A DNA stretch of 40,551 nucleotides, taken from NCBI GenBank assembly GCA_030149525.1, contig JASBRJ010000032.1:1-40551 (forward strand), written 5' to 3'. Both the position numbers and the translations under genes were made by a program. The notes under the pieces are model-generated. The model searched no databases. It was not told the DNA's origin and saw only the letters and a program-made list of their open reading frames with translations. Position 1 is the stretch's first letter; each line of letters starts with the position of its first letter. This DNA is from a bacterium. Its GTDB lineage: Bacteria > Vulcanimicrobiota > Xenobia > Xenobiales > JADMJV01. Positions 14,296 to 23,234 of the stretch are shown here, piece by piece.

Positions 14296-17200
14296 TTGCG
14301 AGAACCCAAGGATGATACATTCGCCGGCCTAGCTCCGGTTCTGAATCGAACTCCCAGTTTCTGCGGATTCAAACCGGGAGACGTCATCGCCGACGGTCTC
14401 GAAATCATCGAACTGATCGGTCAGGGGGGCATGGGCGTGGTGTGGCGCGTGCACCATCGCGAGTGGAACCGAGAGCTAGCAGTGAAGATGCCTTTGCCGG
14501 CCCTGGTCGGCTCGCCCACCGCCCGGGATCGCTTCTTGAGAGAAGCCGAGACCTGGATCGACCTGGGCGTGCATCCTCACATCGTTCAGTGCTGGTTTGT
14601 CAAGGATATCTCCGGGCTACCGTCACTCTTTCTCGACTTTCTCACCGGGGGCTCCCTGAAGCAGTGGCTGGTGGCCGGTCACATCCGACCCGGACAGTGG
14701 AAGCGGATCCTGGAGATCGCCATCCAGGTGGCTGAAGGACTCTCCTACGCCCACTCTCGGGGCGTGGTCCACCGGGACGTGAAGCCTGCCAACCTGCTGA
14801 TTCGAGGCGACGAACGAGTCTGCGTGACCGACTTCGGTATCGTAAAAACAGCCAACGACAAAGATGAACCACAGGTCCCCTTCGATCTCAATCAACTTCC
14901 CGACGATGTGAGCCTAACCGGAACGGGGGCCTTTCTCGGCACTCCCCAATACGGCGCACCGGAACAATGGGGCGCCGCCGAAGGTGTCGACCAGGCTGCC
15001 GATATCTACGCTTTGGGCGTCACCCTTTACGAGATGATTTGTGGCCGACGACCGTTCGACACCGACGAAGAACGAACAGCCCCGGAGGTCCTCATCGAGC
15101 GCCATCTCGATTGTGCCCCCCCGGACCCTCGCGAATTTTATCCCCATGTGCCGCCGGAATTGGCCCATATGGCGCTTCTGTGTCTTGAGAAAAACCCGAA
15201 GAAGCGCCCCCACGACATGGAACGGCTCCGCAGTGCTCTCTGCAACATTTACGAGCGGCTGACTCAGACTCCCTACAAAGGAGTCGGCAAGGTTCCCAAG
15301 GAGCAACGGGCGGACATTCTCAACAATAGAGCGGTGTCTCTTCACTCTCTAGGCAAGCCCAGGGAAGCTCGGGACGTTTGGCGCAAAGGCCTTCGTATCG
15401 AATCGGGCCACGCTGAGTGTCTTTACAACTTGACCAAACTTGAGTTGCTGGCGGGGCGGATCGACGGCGACGAGGGTCTGAGGAGGCTGAGGCAAGCTAA
15501 GGCAGGTCTTCCTTTGGCCCTCATGTGTATCGAGGAAGGCTACTATCAGGAAGCTATCGACACCATGAACGGCCTTTCCGAGTTCGAGCGAAATCAGGCT
15601 CCCGGTCCGTATCAAAGAGCGTTGGGCGACGCCCAGATGTATGCTCATCAATACTACGGAGCGGAGAAATGTTATCGGCGCGCCCTGGGCGTTATGCCGG
15701 CCGACAATCTCTCCATGGAGCGAAAACGTTTGGCAAGCCTTGGGCGGCGTGGCATGGCCGGCAAGATCCTCTTTCCCAGTAAGGATTCCACCTTTCATGT
15801 GGTGCTTTCCGACCCCACCACCCAGGTCCTGATCACCGACGACAGCGCCGGCGTTGTGGGCATCACGTCAAGCCACGCCACCTACTGGAGTATCGAAGAA
15901 CAAACTGTGGAACACCGCGTCAACCGGCCGGAAGGCTCCACCGCCCCGCGTCGCGTCCGCACGGCGGGAGGGCTGGTCCTGGCCGAAGATCAGACCTCCT
16001 TTGAGCTGCGCCGCCTTCCAACGCTGGCTTTGCTGGGGCGTAAGTCGGGTCGAATTCTCACCACCACGCCCAACCTCAGGCGAATGCTGGTCAGGGAACG
16101 AAAAGGCACGTTCATTTTCGACGTCTCCCAGTCCTCACTGCAAAAGATTGAATTACCGGACGGAGAACAAGAGCCTCACTTGGCCTGTTTTGATCTCAAC
16201 GGTGAGCTTCTCTGTTTGATGCTGAAGAACGGCCAAATCGGACAACCGGACGACTACGGGAAGGTCACACCGGAAGACTGGCCGGAGAAGGTCGAGCAAC
16301 ATCAGAGCGCCACCGCTATTGCCCTCAGCAACGGCAACAGTCATCTCTATATCGGGCATTCCGACGGCTTTCTACAGGCCCTGAATTTCACCACCCGAGA
16401 GATCGACTTCGAACTTGATTTTGGCGATCCCGTGCAAGAGATCATCACCACCGCCAGTGCCGACAAATTCATTGTCCGGTTAGAAGCGGGCTTCGTGGTC
16501 CTGGATTACCAGGGGAGATTACTCCTGGACGGCTCCGGGGCGGTGGCCATGGACCACAAACGAGGGCGGATTCTGTCTTTTCCTCAAGATCATCTGCAGC
16601 TTCACTCCTGCACACCCTTTCGAAGGCTTCGGGTGTGGAACAAGAGCGCCGAGCGCATCACAACTCTTCGTCTGGCCGCCGACGGCTGCCAGGCTGTCAG
16701 TCAATCGGGAACGGGCCGCTTCGACGTGTGGGATGTGGACGAAGACAATCGTGTCTACGAGCGGTCGTTTCTGCTGAGTCCGGGCAAGAGCTTTGCCGAG
16801 ATAGCCAATGCTTCCAAAAGATTCCAGCAATCCTATGACGCCGCCCAGGAAGCCCTCATCCGTGAGGAAGTTCCCACCGCCTATCGTCACCTGCAAAGGG
16901 CTCGTTCGGTGAGCGGCTACAAACAAAGACCCGAGGCGCTCGATCTCAACTGGCAACTCCTGGACGTGCTCCGCAGGGGGCAGCTGGAGTCGGTTTGGGA
17001 ACGGGCCAGTATTGAGTCGCGACGCTCTGCCGATCCCACTCCGGGAACCACCTTGCTGATCGGCAAAGGGGAGAAGATTCTCGTCTCCTTCGGAAATCAC
17101 TTTGTTCTTTACGAAGACGACAGTAACGAGACCAAAAAAGTTTGGTCCAAGGATCAGATAGGACGCGTCCTTCTCGCCCATGTCGGAAAAGACATCGACG

Positions 17201-18009
17201 GGCAACAAGAGCGGGAGATCCTGGTCGTCAATCAACACGGAGTCGGTTACCGGATCGACCTGAATACGGCCTCTCATCGAAAGGTTTTCGATATCGACCG
17301 AGGAGCCCTAAGAGAGATCAAATATAGCGACAGGGGCCTGCTTTACATCACGGCTTCCGGTGAAATCGGACTCTTCGACCAGAACAAGGAAGTGACTATC
17401 GGCAAGTACAGCGGCCTCATGGGTGAAGAGGCGTCGGTCTATCCATGGCTTCCCTTCAAACCCCTCATCACGGTGGACACCCAGTTCTTTGAACTGGATA
17501 TCAAAGCTCGAAAGCCTAAACCGAGAATTCTCGACCTGGCCGAATTCAATAATACCTCCGGTCTTTCATTCACCGGGAAAAGTCGAACCGGTTCCTATCT
17601 TTACCTCGGTTTCAAAAACGGCTGCGTGTGCATCTGCCAGGCGAAAGACGGCTCTCCGGTTTTCCAGCTTCGCGAAGCCGAGGGGGCCATCACCGGTTTT
17701 CACGTGAATCATCAACTCTCGGTGGGCGTCGCCTCCACCGACAAGGGGAAACTCATTTTTTGGGATCTGGCCACCGGTGAACCTCTGGAACAGTTCACCG
17801 CCCATCGCGGGGAGATTCTCGCCCTGCAAGCCAGCACCAGCGGCCGCTATCTGCTCACCTCAGGGACAGACGATCAAGTTCGATTATGGGAAACGTCCTG
17901 GACGGCCACCGAAGAGGTGGGAGAGCCCGAACTTTTTTGGGAGATGGACAAAGCTTCCAAACCAGCCAAGACGTTCGGAAGATTCTTTGGTTTCCGAGTG
18001 AGGAAGTGA
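14296..18009 (+). CDS. Ser/Thr protein kinase with TPR and beta-propeller regions
   Basis: A protein of about 1237 residues. The Hanks-type kinase domain (about 30-320) has the glycine loop IGQGGMGVVW, Lys in LAVKM, catalytic loop VVHRDVKPANLL, DFG as TDFGI, and GAPEQWG in the activation segment; it should be active. Next comes a TPR-like helical region (about 335-490: NNRAVSLHSLGKPREARDVW and similar), then a long WD40/PQQ-like propeller region to the end, closing with a clear WD repeat (GRYLLTSGTDDQVRLWET). No membrane span is seen, so it is probably a cytoplasmic scaffold-kinase. The start is uncertain. TTG 14296 is the only canonical start between the VOC gene's end and the kinase core, and it has no SD. 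A GTG at 13957 would overlap the VOC gene almost fully. Confidence 0.9.
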   Translation: MREPKDDTFAGLAPVLNRTPSFCGFKPGDVIADGLEIIELIGQGGMGVVWRVHHREWNRELAVKMPLPALVGSPTARDRFLREAETWIDLGVHPHIVQCWFVKDISGLPSLFLDFLTGGSLKQWLVAGHIRPGQWKRILEIAIQVAEGLSYAHSRGVVHRDVKPANLLIRGDERVCVTDFGIVKTANDKDEPQVPFDLNQLPDDVSLTGTGAFLGTPQYGAPEQWGAAEGVDQAADIYALGVTLYEMICGRRPFDTDEERTAPEVLIERHLDCAPPDPREFYPHVPPELAHMALLCLEKNPKKRPHDMERLRSALCNIYERLTQTPYKGVGKVPKEQRADILNNRAVSLHSLGKPREARDVWRKGLRIESGHAECLYNLTKLELLAGRIDGDEGLRRLRQAKAGLPLALMCIEEGYYQEAIDTMNGLSEFERNQAPGPYQRALGDAQMYAHQYYGAEKCYRRALGVMPADNLSMERKRLASLGRRGMAGKILFPSKDSTFHVVLSDPTTQVLITDDSAGVVGITSSHATYWSIEEQTVEHRVNRPEGSTAPRRVRTAGGLVLAEDQTSFELRRLPTLALLGRKSGRILTTTPNLRRMLVRERKGTFIFDVSQSSLQKIELPDGEQEPHLACFDLNGELLCLMLKNGQIGQPDDYGKVTPEDWPEKVEQHQSATAIALSNGNSHLYIGHSDGFLQALNFTTREIDFELDFGDPVQEIITTASADKFIVRLEAGFVVLDYQGRLLLDGSGAVAMDHKRGRILSFPQDHLQLHSCTPFRRLRVWNKSAERITTLRLAADGCQAVSQSGTGRFDVWDVDEDNRVYERSFLLSPGKSFAEIANASKRFQQSYDAAQEALIREEVPTAYRHLQRARSVSGYKQRPEALDLNWQLLDVLRRGQLESVWERASIESRRSADPTPGTTLLIGKGEKILVSFGNHFVLYEDDSNETKKVWSKDQIGRVLLAHVGKDIDGQQEREILVVNQHGVGYRIDLNTASHRKVFDIDRGALREIKYSDRGLLYITASGEIGLFDQNKEVTIGKYSGLMGEEASVYPWLPFKPLITVDTQFFELDIKARKPKPRILDLAEFNNTSGLSFTGKSRTGSYLYLGFKNGCVCICQAKDGSPVFQLREAEGAITGFHVNHQLSVGVASTDKGKLIFWDLATGEPLEQFTAHRGEILALQASTSGRYLLTSGTDDQVRLWETSWTATEEVGEPELFWEMDKASKPAKTFGRFFGFRVRK

Positions 18010-18011
18010 GG

Positions 18012-19964
18012 TCAAAGACCAGGCTTCACCCCGAAACGCTTGGAAAAGAAGACCACGCTGTAAGGAATCAGGATCAAGAAAAACAGGATCACTCCGTAAG
18101 CTGAGGCGTTATAAATTCGGCCCCTTTCGATCTCCTGAAATACATGCACCGAGGTGGGATACCAATCGGGAGGAGCGACCATCAAAGTGATGGCCACGTC
18201 TTGCATGCAAGAGATGAAAATCATCACAGAGCCTGCAATAATTCCCGGTGCGACAAGCGGAATGGTGACCCTGGTCAGGGTCAGTAACTCCCCTCCTCCG
18301 AGAGTTCTCGAACCTTCCTCCATGGAGGTTCCGATCTGCTGAAAAGAGGCAAGAATAGTTCGAACGCCATAGGGTGCCCGAGTCACCACGTAGGCAATGA
18401 TAACAAGCTTTGCCGTAAAGTGAAGATCGAAAGCCTCGTTGTTGAAGACCCCGATCAGCGCCACGGCGAAAGCCACACCTGGAATAACAAAGGGTAAAAC
18501 GGTCGTAAAGTCCAGAAACTGGGAGAATCGTCCGCGAGTTCGACTGATCAAGAACGCGATCCCAAAGCTCAAAATGACGCAGCCCAGAAGCGAAGGAGCG
18601 GCCAGGTTGAAAGAGTTGGCCAGGGGCGAATCGTACTCTGTGAAACAGGCCTTGAGAATATGTCCATAGCGATTCAAGGTGAAGCTTGTGGGCATAATTT
18701 GAGCTCCCCAGTTTCGGGCGATAGAGACCAGGAAGGTGGAGGCTAAAAACGAGAGCGGCACGGCAAAAACGGCCCCACAGAAAAGGGCCGCCAACCCGTC
18801 CCTGGGCGTTCTCGTCTCCTCCGGGTGGGCGCTTCGAGCCCCCGAACGGCCACTGACTGTTTGATAAGAGCCCCCCTCCACCACATACTTCTGCAGAGCC
18901 AAGAGCACGAGAATGACCGCCACCATGAGGGTGCTGAGCATAGCCGCCCCACCGAAGTAGCTGCTGCCGGTAAAATCTCGATACGCCTCAATGACAATCA
19001 TAGAATACCGGGTGGGCAAAAGCAGACGGAGAGTGGCAAAATCACCGAACGAACGCACGAATATCAGAAAACTTCCCGCCAGTATACCCGGCATAAGGGT
19101 GGGTAGAGTGACGGTGATATAACCGTAGAAGTTGGATCCTCCGAGCACCCTGGAAGCCTCGGGAAGACTGGTATCGAATCGCTCTAGAGCTGAAAGAGTG
19201 GTCATGGTGACGAAAGGGAAGAAAAGAAAGGACTCGACCAGACCGGCTGAAAGCGCGCTCTGTCCTGAGAAAGGGTGAGTCAAACCTACCAGATGGAACA
19301 GGCGGGTCACCATTCCGAAGTCACCCAGAAGATTTTTGAAGGCAAGAGCTCCGAGAAAAGGAGGCATGGAAAGTGGAACGATCACCAGCAAACTGAAAAT
19401 CTTTTTGAAGGGGAGATTGGTGAAATGGAGACAGAACGCGACTCCAACACCGATAAGACTCCCCGCAAGCGTCACCAGAGGGCAATATCCGCACGCCTGG
19501 AGGAGCCTTCCCGCCACGGTACTTCCGTCCAGAACCCGGGCCCACATCCCCTCGGAATCGGCCCACAAGGGGCGAGTGGCCGAGGCCAGACAGACCAGAG
19601 CAAACAACATTATCAGCCCCGGACCTCGAAGCCAGGCCCAGAGGCGCTTTTGCCGAGGAAAGAGACTCTGCCCCAACCAGCCGAAGAAGAACAGGACAGT
19701 CACGAGGACCGGTCCGAGACCCACCGCGTTGAAAAATCCACGATAATACCGTGGCGTGGAGAAAAACTCACGGTAGTAGTCGAGAGTTCCCTTCTCTGAA
19801 AGCAGACGCAACGCGTCTATGAACCCGCCGGGGGTCAGCCAATTCAAGACCGGCGCTTGTTCCCCCAGGATGGCGGCAAAGAGCAGCCCGGCTAAAGGAC
19901 AAAGGAGAAAAACAAAAAGGAAGAGAGTAAGGGCAAGTCCCAGCCCTACTCGGTAGCTGCTCAA
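18012..19964 (-). CDS. ABC importer permease, fused double domain (FbpB-like)
   Basis: A 650-residue protein with two binding-protein-dependent permease domains in one chain, each with about six membrane helices. Both cytoplasmic EAA loops are visible: EASRVLGGSNFYGYITVTLP in the first half and EEGSRTLGGGELLTLTRVTIP in the second. The fused layout is that of ferric-iron, putrescine and 2-aminoethylphosphonate type permeases (FbpB/AfuB, PhnV-like). The start is TTG 19964 on the minus strand, overlapping the ATPase stop by 4 nt (TTGA). It is the last gene of a three-gene minus-strand importer operon (lipoprotein, ATPase, permease). It converges on the WD kinase with a 2-nt gap and no terminator in between. 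Confidence 0.93.
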   Translation of the reverse strand: MSSYRVGLGLALTLFLFVFLLCPLAGLLFAAILGEQAPVLNWLTPGGFIDALRLLSEKGTLDYYREFFSTPRYYRGFFNAVGLGPVLVTVLFFFGWLGQSLFPRQKRLWAWLRGPGLIMLFALVCLASATRPLWADSEGMWARVLDGSTVAGRLLQACGYCPLVTLAGSLIGVGVAFCLHFTNLPFKKIFSLLVIVPLSMPPFLGALAFKNLLGDFGMVTRLFHLVGLTHPFSGQSALSAGLVESFLFFPFVTMTTLSALERFDTSLPEASRVLGGSNFYGYITVTLPTLMPGILAGSFLIFVRSFGDFATLRLLLPTRYSMIVIEAYRDFTGSSYFGGAAMLSTLMVAVILVLLALQKYVVEGGSYQTVSGRSGARSAHPEETRTPRDGLAALFCGAVFAVPLSFLASTFLVSIARNWGAQIMPTSFTLNRYGHILKACFTEYDSPLANSFNLAAPSLLGCVILSFGIAFLISRTRGRFSQFLDFTTVLPFVIPGVAFAVALIGVFNNEAFDLHFTAKLVIIAYVVTRAPYGVRTILASFQQIGTSMEEGSRTLGGGELLTLTRVTIPLVAPGIIAGSVMIFISCMQDVAITLMVAPPDWYPTSVHVFQEIERGRIYNASAYGVILFFLILIPYSVVFFSKRFGVKPGL

Positions 19965-21073
19965 GAGGAGACCACCAAAATTTCCGAGGGCTCGATGGTC
20001 AAACGAACCGTCTCCCCCTCGTTAAAGTTCGGCGGCTCTTCAATGCGAGGCCGCTGAATTCGAAGTTGTCCAAACCCGGTGTCCACCAGATATTCCACCC
20101 TCGTACCCATGAAGAGTCGGTGAATCAAAGTTCCCTGGATCAGGTTTTCGGCCTCCAGCTGAGTGAACTGGAGAGAATCAGGACGCAAGACCACACTGCT
20201 TCCGGTGCCAACCTCCACCGGTGTAGTCAGGACCGTTCGATCTGAGAGCAGCGCTCTGTTGCCGTCGGCATCCGCCACATCGAAAATGTTCTTCATGCCC
20301 AGAAAGTCGGCCAAAAATCGTGAACTCGGCTTACCGTACAACTCGTTGGGAGTACCCAGTCCGGCCAGTTTGCCTTTGTTCATCACGGCAATGCGATCGC
20401 TGACTGCGAGAGCTTCCTCCTGGTCGTGAGTGACATACACGGTGGTGATTCCGGAGCGCTTTTGAATCCGTCGGATCTCCTCTCGCATCTTGATGCGAAG
20501 CTTAGCGTCCAAAGCGCCCAGCGGCTCATCAAACAAGAGCACTTTGGGCTTAGTGACCAGCGCCCGCGCCAGAGCCACACGCTGCTGCTGACCGCCCGAT
20601 AACTGCTGGGGCTTTCTATCGTCATATCCCGTCAACTCTACCATTTCCAAGACTTCCGAGACCAATTTCTGGTCGTCTGCCGGCAACAGACTGAACACGG
20701 CCTTGAAGAGGTAAGACACCTTACCCAAAGGTGAAGCCTGTCGATATCGACGGGCCATCAATCCATAAGCCACGTTGTCGGCCACCGTCATGTGTGGAAA
20801 GAGAGCGTAGTTCTGAAAAACCATACCGCAGTCTCTCAGGTGAGGCTTGACCTGAGCCACATCGGTTTCGGAAAAAAAGATGGAGCCTGAGGTCGGCAAC
20901 TCCAGCCCCGCGATACAACGAAGCGTAGTGGTTTTTCCGCATCCGCTCGATCCGAGTAGGGAGAAAAACTCACCAGGATCGATCTGAAAGCTCACCTGGT
21001 CGACGGCTCTGGTCGAGCCGAACTCTTTAACCAGACTCTCGATCTTAATGGAAACGGGCTTCTGATGCTCCAC
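19961..21073 (-). CDS. ABC importer ATP-binding protein (FbpC/PotA-like)
   Basis: A 370-residue ATPase. Walker A is GSSGCGKTTT, the Q-loop is in VFQNYALFPHMTV, the signature is LSGGQQQRVALARAL, Walker B LLFDEPLGALDA and the switch His is in VTHDQEEAL. The last 120 residues form a TOBE-type beta domain (LRPDSLQFTQLEAENLIQG and later strands), as in the CUT1/PotA/FbpC group. A 30-residue insertion between NVAYGLMARRY and the helical domain (about 128-160, GKVSYLFKAVFSLLPADDQK) is longer than usual. The GTG start shares one base with the lipoprotein stop (TAGTG). It energises uptake through the double permease. Substrate: see the binding protein. Confidence 0.94.
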   Translation of the reverse strand: MEHQKPVSIKIESLVKEFGSTRAVDQVSFQIDPGEFFSLLGSSGCGKTTTLRCIAGLELPTSGSIFFSETDVAQVKPHLRDCGMVFQNYALFPHMTVADNVAYGLMARRYRQASPLGKVSYLFKAVFSLLPADDQKLVSEVLEMVELTGYDDRKPQQLSGGQQQRVALARALVTKPKVLLFDEPLGALDAKLRIKMREEIRRIQKRSGITTVYVTHDQEEALAVSDRIAVMNKGKLAGLGTPNELYGKPSSRFLADFLGMKNIFDVADADGNRALLSDRTVLTTPVEVGTGSSVVLRPDSLQFTQLEAENLIQGTLIHRLFMGTRVEYLVDTGFGQLRIQRPRIEEPPNFNEGETVRLTIEPSEILVVSS

Positions 21074-22155
21074 TATTGTTGTCCTGCCTTAGGAATCTGC
21101 TCAATTTCATTCTGCCAACGCTTACGAATGCGGTCGAAGTTCTCAGCCAACCAGACCGTGTCGAGTTTCTGTGCCTTACCCGTCAGGGTCTCGATCGACA
21201 TATCTTCCATCCCCCCGGGGGGCGGCAGATCGGGATTCACCGAGAAGAAGTAGCGGTTCACAATCCGCTGCCCTTCGTCCGACATAACAAAATCGATGAA
21301 CTTTTTCCCGTTCTCCGGGTTGGGACCGTTCTTGATCAGGGCGATGGGATCGACCGAGACCGGGCTGTCCGGGGGCAAATACCAGGTGATGTTGGAACTT
21401 GCTCCGGCGGCTTCACCACCGGCTTGCTCCTCCACAAAGTCTAGGACCTGGTGTTCAAAGTGGATACCGATACCCACAGCGCCCCGAGCGACACTGAAAG
21501 CCGGTGCCCCTTCCACCGTATAACCGCGAAGATTTTGCCAGTAACCTTTGAGATAGTCCCAACCGGCCTCCTCTCCTCGCCCCTGATTCTTGGCCCTCAT
21601 CAGAGTGCTTCCCAAAAACAGCATGGCCGTTCCACTCACCCCCGGATCCCACATTTCTATCATTCCTCGATATCGTGGATCGGTCAGGTCGTCCCATGTC
21701 TTTGGGATCTCATCGGCGCTGAAGATCTGAGGGTTGTAGGCAAAACCCAGGGCAATGATGCACATCCCGGTCCAGTGGTAATCCTTGTCGCGAAGAATCA
21801 GATTACCCCGCTCCACCGGCATGTCCTCATATCCGGCCGGTATATAAGGCTCCAGGAGACCTTCTTCGGTGGCCGTCATAAACGGAACAATGCCGCCTCC
21901 CCCGTACCAAACATCGGCCTTTGGATTGTCTTTTTCTGCCCTCAGACGCCCCTGAAGCCTTGTGGTGCCGTCTTTCACCTGAACCACGATGATGCCGGTT
22001 TTGGCCTCAAATGCTCTCTTGAGCTGCTTTGCCGTCAACTCGGGGAAAGGCGTATAAATGACGACTTTCTGCCCCTCTTTTTCGAACGGACTGCGACAGC
22101 CCACCGTCAAGAAAAACAGAGCGAATGACCAGAATATGAGTGCAGAGCGACTCAT
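21073..22155 (-). CDS. ABC importer substrate-binding lipoprotein
   Basis: A 360-residue extracytoplasmic solute-binding protein with a lipoprotein signal (hydrophobic MSRSALIFWSFALFFLTVGC, lipid-modified Cys20). The mature part opens VVIYTPFPELTAKQLKRAFE and continues KADVWYGGGG and GLLEPYIP, typical of the AfuA/FbpA, PotD and PhnS cluster of type-2 binding proteins. Ferric-binding members usually carry a Tyr-Tyr pair where this protein has IGIHFEHQVLDF, so iron as substrate is not supported; phosphonate, polyamine or another anion is possible. It is the first gene of the importer operon. The start is ATG 22155 on the minus strand with no clear SD. It is divergent from the Asp-box protein genes. 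Confidence 0.9.
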   Translation of the reverse strand: MSRSALIFWSFALFFLTVGCRSPFEKEGQKVVIYTPFPELTAKQLKRAFEAKTGIIVVQVKDGTTRLQGRLRAEKDNPKADVWYGGGGIVPFMTATEEGLLEPYIPAGYEDMPVERGNLILRDKDYHWTGMCIIALGFAYNPQIFSADEIPKTWDDLTDPRYRGMIEMWDPGVSGTAMLFLGSTLMRAKNQGRGEEAGWDYLKGYWQNLRGYTVEGAPAFSVARGAVGIGIHFEHQVLDFVEEQAGGEAAGASSNITWYLPPDSPVSVDPIALIKNGPNPENGKKFIDFVMSDEGQRIVNRYFFSVNPDLPPPGGMEDMSIETLTGKAQKLDTVWLAENFDRIRKRWQNEIEQIPKAGQQ

Positions 22156-22229
22156 GAAACTGAGCTTTTGGAGGATTTGGACAAACCCTCTGTGCGGGAG
22201 GATACTCCCTTTCCTCGAACGAGTCGGCG

Positions 22230-23234
22230 ATGCTTAATGAATTACGTCACCTGGCCGCCGGTACAGATCGAGGCGCCTTTCTCTTCCGTCCCCGAGGCGC
22301 TTTGAAAGAGTGGGAAATGATCGGCTACGGATTGTACGGCCAGAAGATCACAAGCCTGGCCGTGGATGAATCGGGCGGTGTCACCGCCGCGGTGGAGCGC
22401 GGCATGGTGAAGTACACTCGAGATTGGCTCCATTGGAAAACCCTCTATCAAGGCCTCGAGTACCCCGATGTCTACTCCGTTTGTCGTGATCCTCACAACC
22501 AAAGGATCTACGCCGGAACAAGTCCTGCCGCCATTTTTAGCTCGGAGGATCAGGGAGAGAATTGGCGGAGCGTGGGCAAGACTAGCGATATCAGCTTCCG
22601 CAACGGTTGGAGTCATCCCGATCCTCCCCACTCTCCCCGCATCATCAAGCTCTTCGTTCACCCCCAGCGAGAAAACTGCCTGATCGGGGGAGTTCAGGCG
22701 GGCGGGGTCATCGTGTCGGAGGACGGAGGCAAATCCTGGCGCAATGCCAAGGCCGGCCTGTCTCACCAGTTGAGCGATCTCCGTTTTCACGCGGGGAGTC
22801 CCGACAGGCTCTACGCCACCAACTTTCTCGGCTTTTATCGCTCCGATGACTTGGGACGGAGTTGGCGTCTCTCCAATCATGGGCTCCCCTATGAAAACGC
22901 GATTTCCGTTTGTGTTCACAGTCTTAAACCGGAATCGCTCTTGTTGGCGGTGGAACATCCTGAAGATCTTCATTCTGTTCTTTTCAAATCCGATAACGGC
23001 GGCAACCATTGGGAGATCGCCTGCCCGGAGTTACCCACCGACGAAGGTCTCCGAGTGACTTGCTTGGAATCCGGTGGCGGAGTTTATTTCGCGGGCACGG
23101 AGGAGGGGTTTCTTTTTGGAAGCCGAGACCGCGAAAACTGGGAGATCGTTCGGGCCGAGCTCCCCCCTCTGCGCACCCTGGCCTGGGTGGGCGAGTTCCG
23201 AGAGCCCAAGGGGAAAGAGGTTAAGGATGAATAG
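22230..23234 (+). CDS. Asp-box (BNR) beta-propeller protein 1
   Basis: A 334-residue protein with repeated Asp-box motifs S-x-D-x-G-x-x-W: SEDQGENW (about 105-112), SEDGGKSW (163-170), SDDLGRSW (205-212) and SDNGGNHW (254-261), each at a beta-hairpin turn. The fold expected is a sialidase/Ycf48/sortilin-like propeller. The interleaved strands read as RIYAGTSPAAIFSS, RLYATNFLGFYRS and VYFAGTEEGFLFGS. There is no signal peptide, so it appears cytoplasmic, unlike many secreted BNR proteins. No sialidase catalytic residues are evident. The start is ATG 22230 without a clear SD. It overlaps its paralogue by 8 nt and lies 74 nt from the divergent importer operon. Confidence 0.85.
   Translation: MLNELRHLAAGTDRGAFLFRPRGALKEWEMIGYGLYGQKITSLAVDESGGVTAAVERGMVKYTRDWLHWKTLYQGLEYPDVYSVCRDPHNQRIYAGTSPAAIFSSEDQGENWRSVGKTSDISFRNGWSHPDPPHSPRIIKLFVHPQRENCLIGGVQAGGVIVSEDGGKSWRNAKAGLSHQLSDLRFHAGSPDRLYATNFLGFYRSDDLGRSWRLSNHGLPYENAISVCVHSLKPESLLLAVEHPEDLHSVLFKSDNGGNHWEIACPELPTDEGLRVTCLESGGGVYFAGTEEGFLFGSRDRENWEIVRAELPPLRTLAWVGEFREPKGKEVKDE

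Noticed and set aside
21073-22155. Naming the importer as a ferric iron system (fbpABC)
   Set aside because: The binding protein lacks the usual Tyr pair, so only the family level is supported.
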